A stretch of DNA of 8,382 bases. Source: Methylococcaceae bacterium UBA659 (GTDB lineage: Bacteria; Pseudomonadota; Gammaproteobacteria; Methylococcales; Methylomonadaceae). How positions within the stretch are numbered: the first letter of the stretch is position 1; each line of letters begins with the position of its first letter. A model generated the notes under the pieces. It ran no database searches, had not been told where the DNA came from, and was given only the letters and a program-made list of their open reading frames with translations. The stretch is from assembly GCA_002299495.1 (NCBI GenBank), contig DBNZ01000022.1, positions 1,180 to 9,561 on the forward strand, written 5' to 3'. This document shows, in pieces, positions 6,880-8,382 of this stretch. Position numbers and translations under genes: made by a program.

Positions 6880-7355
6880 CAAGGTTTTTCGAGCAACACG
6901 ACGGCCTGCACGGCGATACCTTCCTTGCGCCCTTCAAAGCCCAGTTTCTCGGTGGTGGTCGCCTTCACATTCACGCAATCGACCGGAACATTCAGGTCCT
7001 TGGCAAGGTTGGCGCACATGGCGGCGACATACGGCGCCATCTTTGGGGCCTGGGCAATGATGGTCAGGTCGGCGTTGACTAGGCTATAGCCTTTTTCTTG
7101 CACTAAACGGTAAACATACCCCAACAACATCCGGCTATCCGCACCCTTGAATTCGGGGTCAGTGTCAGGAAAATGTTTGCCGATATCACCTAGCGCCACC
7201 GCGCCCAGCAACGCATCGCATAACGCATGCAACACCACGTCGCCGTCCGAGTGCGCGATCAGGCCCTGTTCGTAAGGGATTTCCACCCCTCCCAAAGTGA
7301 TATGGTCGCCAGCGCCAAAACGATGCACATCATAGCCCTGCCCTATCCTAAACAT
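6879..7355 (-). CDS. ispF: 2-C-methyl-D-erythritol 2,4-cyclodiphosphate synthase IspF
   Basis: Fifth step of the MEP isoprenoid pathway: cyclises 4-diphosphocytidyl-2-C-methyl-D-erythritol 2-phosphate with release of CMP. At 158 residues it matches the family (E. coli 159), which acts as a homotrimer. The zinc ligands are visible as Asp9 and His11 in GYDVHRF and His43 in VVLHALCDALLG. The substrate-site segments AHSDGD (34-39) and FPDTDPEFKGADSR, and the C-terminal NVKATTTEKLGFEGR, are intact. GGAG (7364-7367) lies eight bases before the start. The start overlaps the end of ispD by 13 bases, and the stop overlaps the truD start. All key residues are present, so function is secure. Confidence 0.97.
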   Translation of the reverse strand: MFRIGQGYDVHRFGAGDHITLGGVEIPYEQGLIAHSDGDVVLHALCDALLGAVALGDIGKHFPDTDPEFKGADSRMLLGYVYRLVQEKGYSLVNADLTIIAQAPKMAPYVAAMCANLAKDLNVPVDCVNVKATTTEKLGFEGRKEGIAVQAVVLLEKP

Positions 7356-8047
7356 TGCTGTTGCTCCAAGTAAAATTGCGCCAGACTTAAATCTTCCGGC
7401 CGGGTAATTTTGATATTGTCGGGTCGGCCCTCGATCATTTTCGGTTGTAAGCCTTGTAATTCCAAGGCGCTGGCTTCATCCGTGACGACCGGATTGCCTT
7501 GTGACATTTCCAGGGCTTGTCTTAACAGGCCATAACGGAACATTTGCGGGGTCAACGCCCGATAAATCAACTTCCGGTCCAAGGTGCCGGTAATACGGTC
7601 GCCTGCGACCTTTTTTAAGGTGTCATGGGAAGCCAGCGCCAATATCCCGCCTACTGGATCATCAACCAAACGATCAATCAATTGGTGAATATCCGAAACA
7701 GTTAGGCAAGGCCGCGCCGCGTCATGCACCAGTACCCAGTCAGAATCGTCAGCCACTTCGCTGATTGCCTGCAAGCAGGACAACACCGAATCTACCCGCT
7801 CCTTACCGCCCGCCGCCGTAATAATTTTTTCGTGCCTGGAAACGGGCAATTCAGGCCAATACGGGTCTGCGGCGGAAACAGCCACGCTGACTGCGGAAAA
7901 AATATCGGCCTGCAATAGCCGTTGCAAGGCTTGTTCAATGACGGTCTTATCCAGCAACGGCAGGTATTGTTTAGGACGGTCGGCGTTCATGCGCTTGCCA
8001 ACCCCGGCGGCAGGAACCACCGCCCAGAATTTTAAGTCGGTATTCAT
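7343..8047 (-). CDS. ispD: 2-C-methyl-D-erythritol 4-phosphate cytidylyltransferase IspD
   Basis: Third step of the MEP pathway: couples methylerythritol 4-phosphate to CTP, releasing pyrophosphate. The nucleotide-binding signature VVPAAGVGKRM (10-20) and PKQY (25-28, Lys26) are present, with VHDAARP (107-113) and the C-terminal DNIKITRPEDL (210-220, Lys213). The length of 234 residues is normal. Two starts are possible: GTG at 8053 or ATG at 8047. I chose ATG, as both give a normal N terminus and neither has a recognisable ribosome binding site; the sequence before them is T-rich. An in-frame TAG lies upstream, so a longer protein is excluded. It heads the ispD-ispF-truD-gap-pyk cluster. ftsB, the common upstream neighbour in gammaproteobacteria, is not seen in the 335 bases before it. 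Confidence 0.95.
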   Translation of the reverse strand: MNTDLKFWAVVPAAGVGKRMNADRPKQYLPLLDKTVIEQALQRLLQADIFSAVSVAVSAADPYWPELPVSRHEKIITAAGGKERVDSVLSCLQAISEVADDSDWVLVHDAARPCLTVSDIHQLIDRLVDDPVGGILALASHDTLKKVAGDRITGTLDRKLIYRALTPQMFRYGLLRQALEMSQGNPVVTDEASALELQGLQPKMIEGRPDNIKITRPEDLSLAQFYLEQQQCLG

Positions 8048-8382
8048 TGGCACTAAATGAAAAAAGAAGGGATTGACAGTGCCCTAGAAAGCACGGCGTG
8101 GGGTCTGGAAATACCCAAATTAATCGCAACAGGCAAGCCATTAGGGTACGGTCGGCAAACGGCAACGTGGGCAGCTAAATCCCGATCGCAACTTACTTGA
8201 CCTTGATAGACGACCCCTACCACCACCTCTAAGGAAACTCTGAACAAGTTGATTCCGTTCAGGGTTCGACAAGCTCACCACGAACGGAATCAACTACTTG
8301 CCGTTCGTCCTGAGCCTGTCGAAGGACTTAATCAGAGCTTCCTTAAGTCTACCCCCCATCCAAGCCTTGTTGGGCTACCGCC
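8048..8382. other. Region upstream of ispD, no gene found
   Basis: No protein gene could be supported. The short open frames here lack family resemblance and overlap each other. The stretch 8054-8229 should contain the ispD promoter, but no minus-strand pair of boxes with good spacing was found. The rest is mostly the inverted repeat at 8230-8345, with 37 unremarkable bases after it. Confidence 0.6.
8230..8345. repeat. Nested inverted repeat, MITE- or REP-like
   Basis: Three layers of symmetry. The outer arms TAAGGAAACTCTGA (8230-8243) and TCAGAGCTTCCTTA (8332-8345) are complementary at 13 of 14 positions, and weaker matching extends to 20 bases. Inside are AGTTGATTCCGTTC (8247-8260) and its perfect complement GAACGGAATCAACT (8282-8295). 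The third layer is TTCGACAAG...CGAACGG (8265-8287) against CCGTTCG...CTGTCGAA (8301-8323), 20 of 23 complementary. The TTCGACA-GCTCA--ACGAACGG core resembles a motif I remember as dispersed in many proteobacterial genomes. The element has no coding capacity and lies upstream of ispD, where it could terminate an upstream transcript or be inert. Confidence 0.8.

Noticed and set aside
8053..8247. Short minus-strand frames upstream of ispD as a possible ftsB
   Set aside because: The products lack the N-terminal membrane segment followed by a coiled coil expected of FtsB, and no ribosome binding site was seen.
1..8382. CRISPR array, tRNA or rRNA genes, transposase or phage genes
   Set aside because: No spaced direct repeats, no tRNA cloverleaf or rRNA signature, and no mobile-element protein was seen on either strand.

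Overview
The window is a compact stretch of bacterial chromosome with all seven convincing genes on the minus strand. The proteins look gammaproteobacterial: ispD-ispF-truD in the order typical of that class, a PykA-type pyruvate kinase, and an elongation factor G of the second, stand-alone type known from Vibrio and Pseudomonas relatives. A methanotroph-like gammaproteobacterium (Methylococcales) is my best guess, but this rests on remembered protein and repeat style, not on a search. No phage, transposase, CRISPR, toxin or defence gene was found.

Layout from right to left, which is the direction of transcription. Positions 8048-8382 hold no gene, but carry a nested inverted repeat (8230-8345). 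Then comes a tight cluster: ispD (8047-7343), ispF (13-base overlap), truD (start codon sharing one base with the ispF stop), a 78-base gap with a possible promoter, gap, and pyk (start 2 bases after the gap stop). A bidirectional terminator (3165-3199) follows pyk. The 537-base interval 2765-3301 has no protein gene. It contains a GC-rich, strongly self-complementary segment that may encode a small RNA on the plus strand, and an integron attC-like pair of core sites. Next come fusA2 (2764-680) with a hairpin terminator just after its stop, and a single-domain universal stress protein gene (517-74) with its own likely promoter.

Functionally, ispD and ispF are the third and fifth steps of the MEP isoprenoid pathway. 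That pathway starts from glyceraldehyde 3-phosphate and pyruvate, the metabolites handled by Gap and Pyk in the same cluster. truD modifies tRNA and is a usual companion of ispF. fusA2 and usp form a separate region, plausibly linked to translation and stress response. Most of the window is ordinary housekeeping. The parts worth a second look are the 2992-3199 RNA candidate, the attC-like site, the joining of ispDF-truD to gap-pyk, and the palindromic repeat near the right end.
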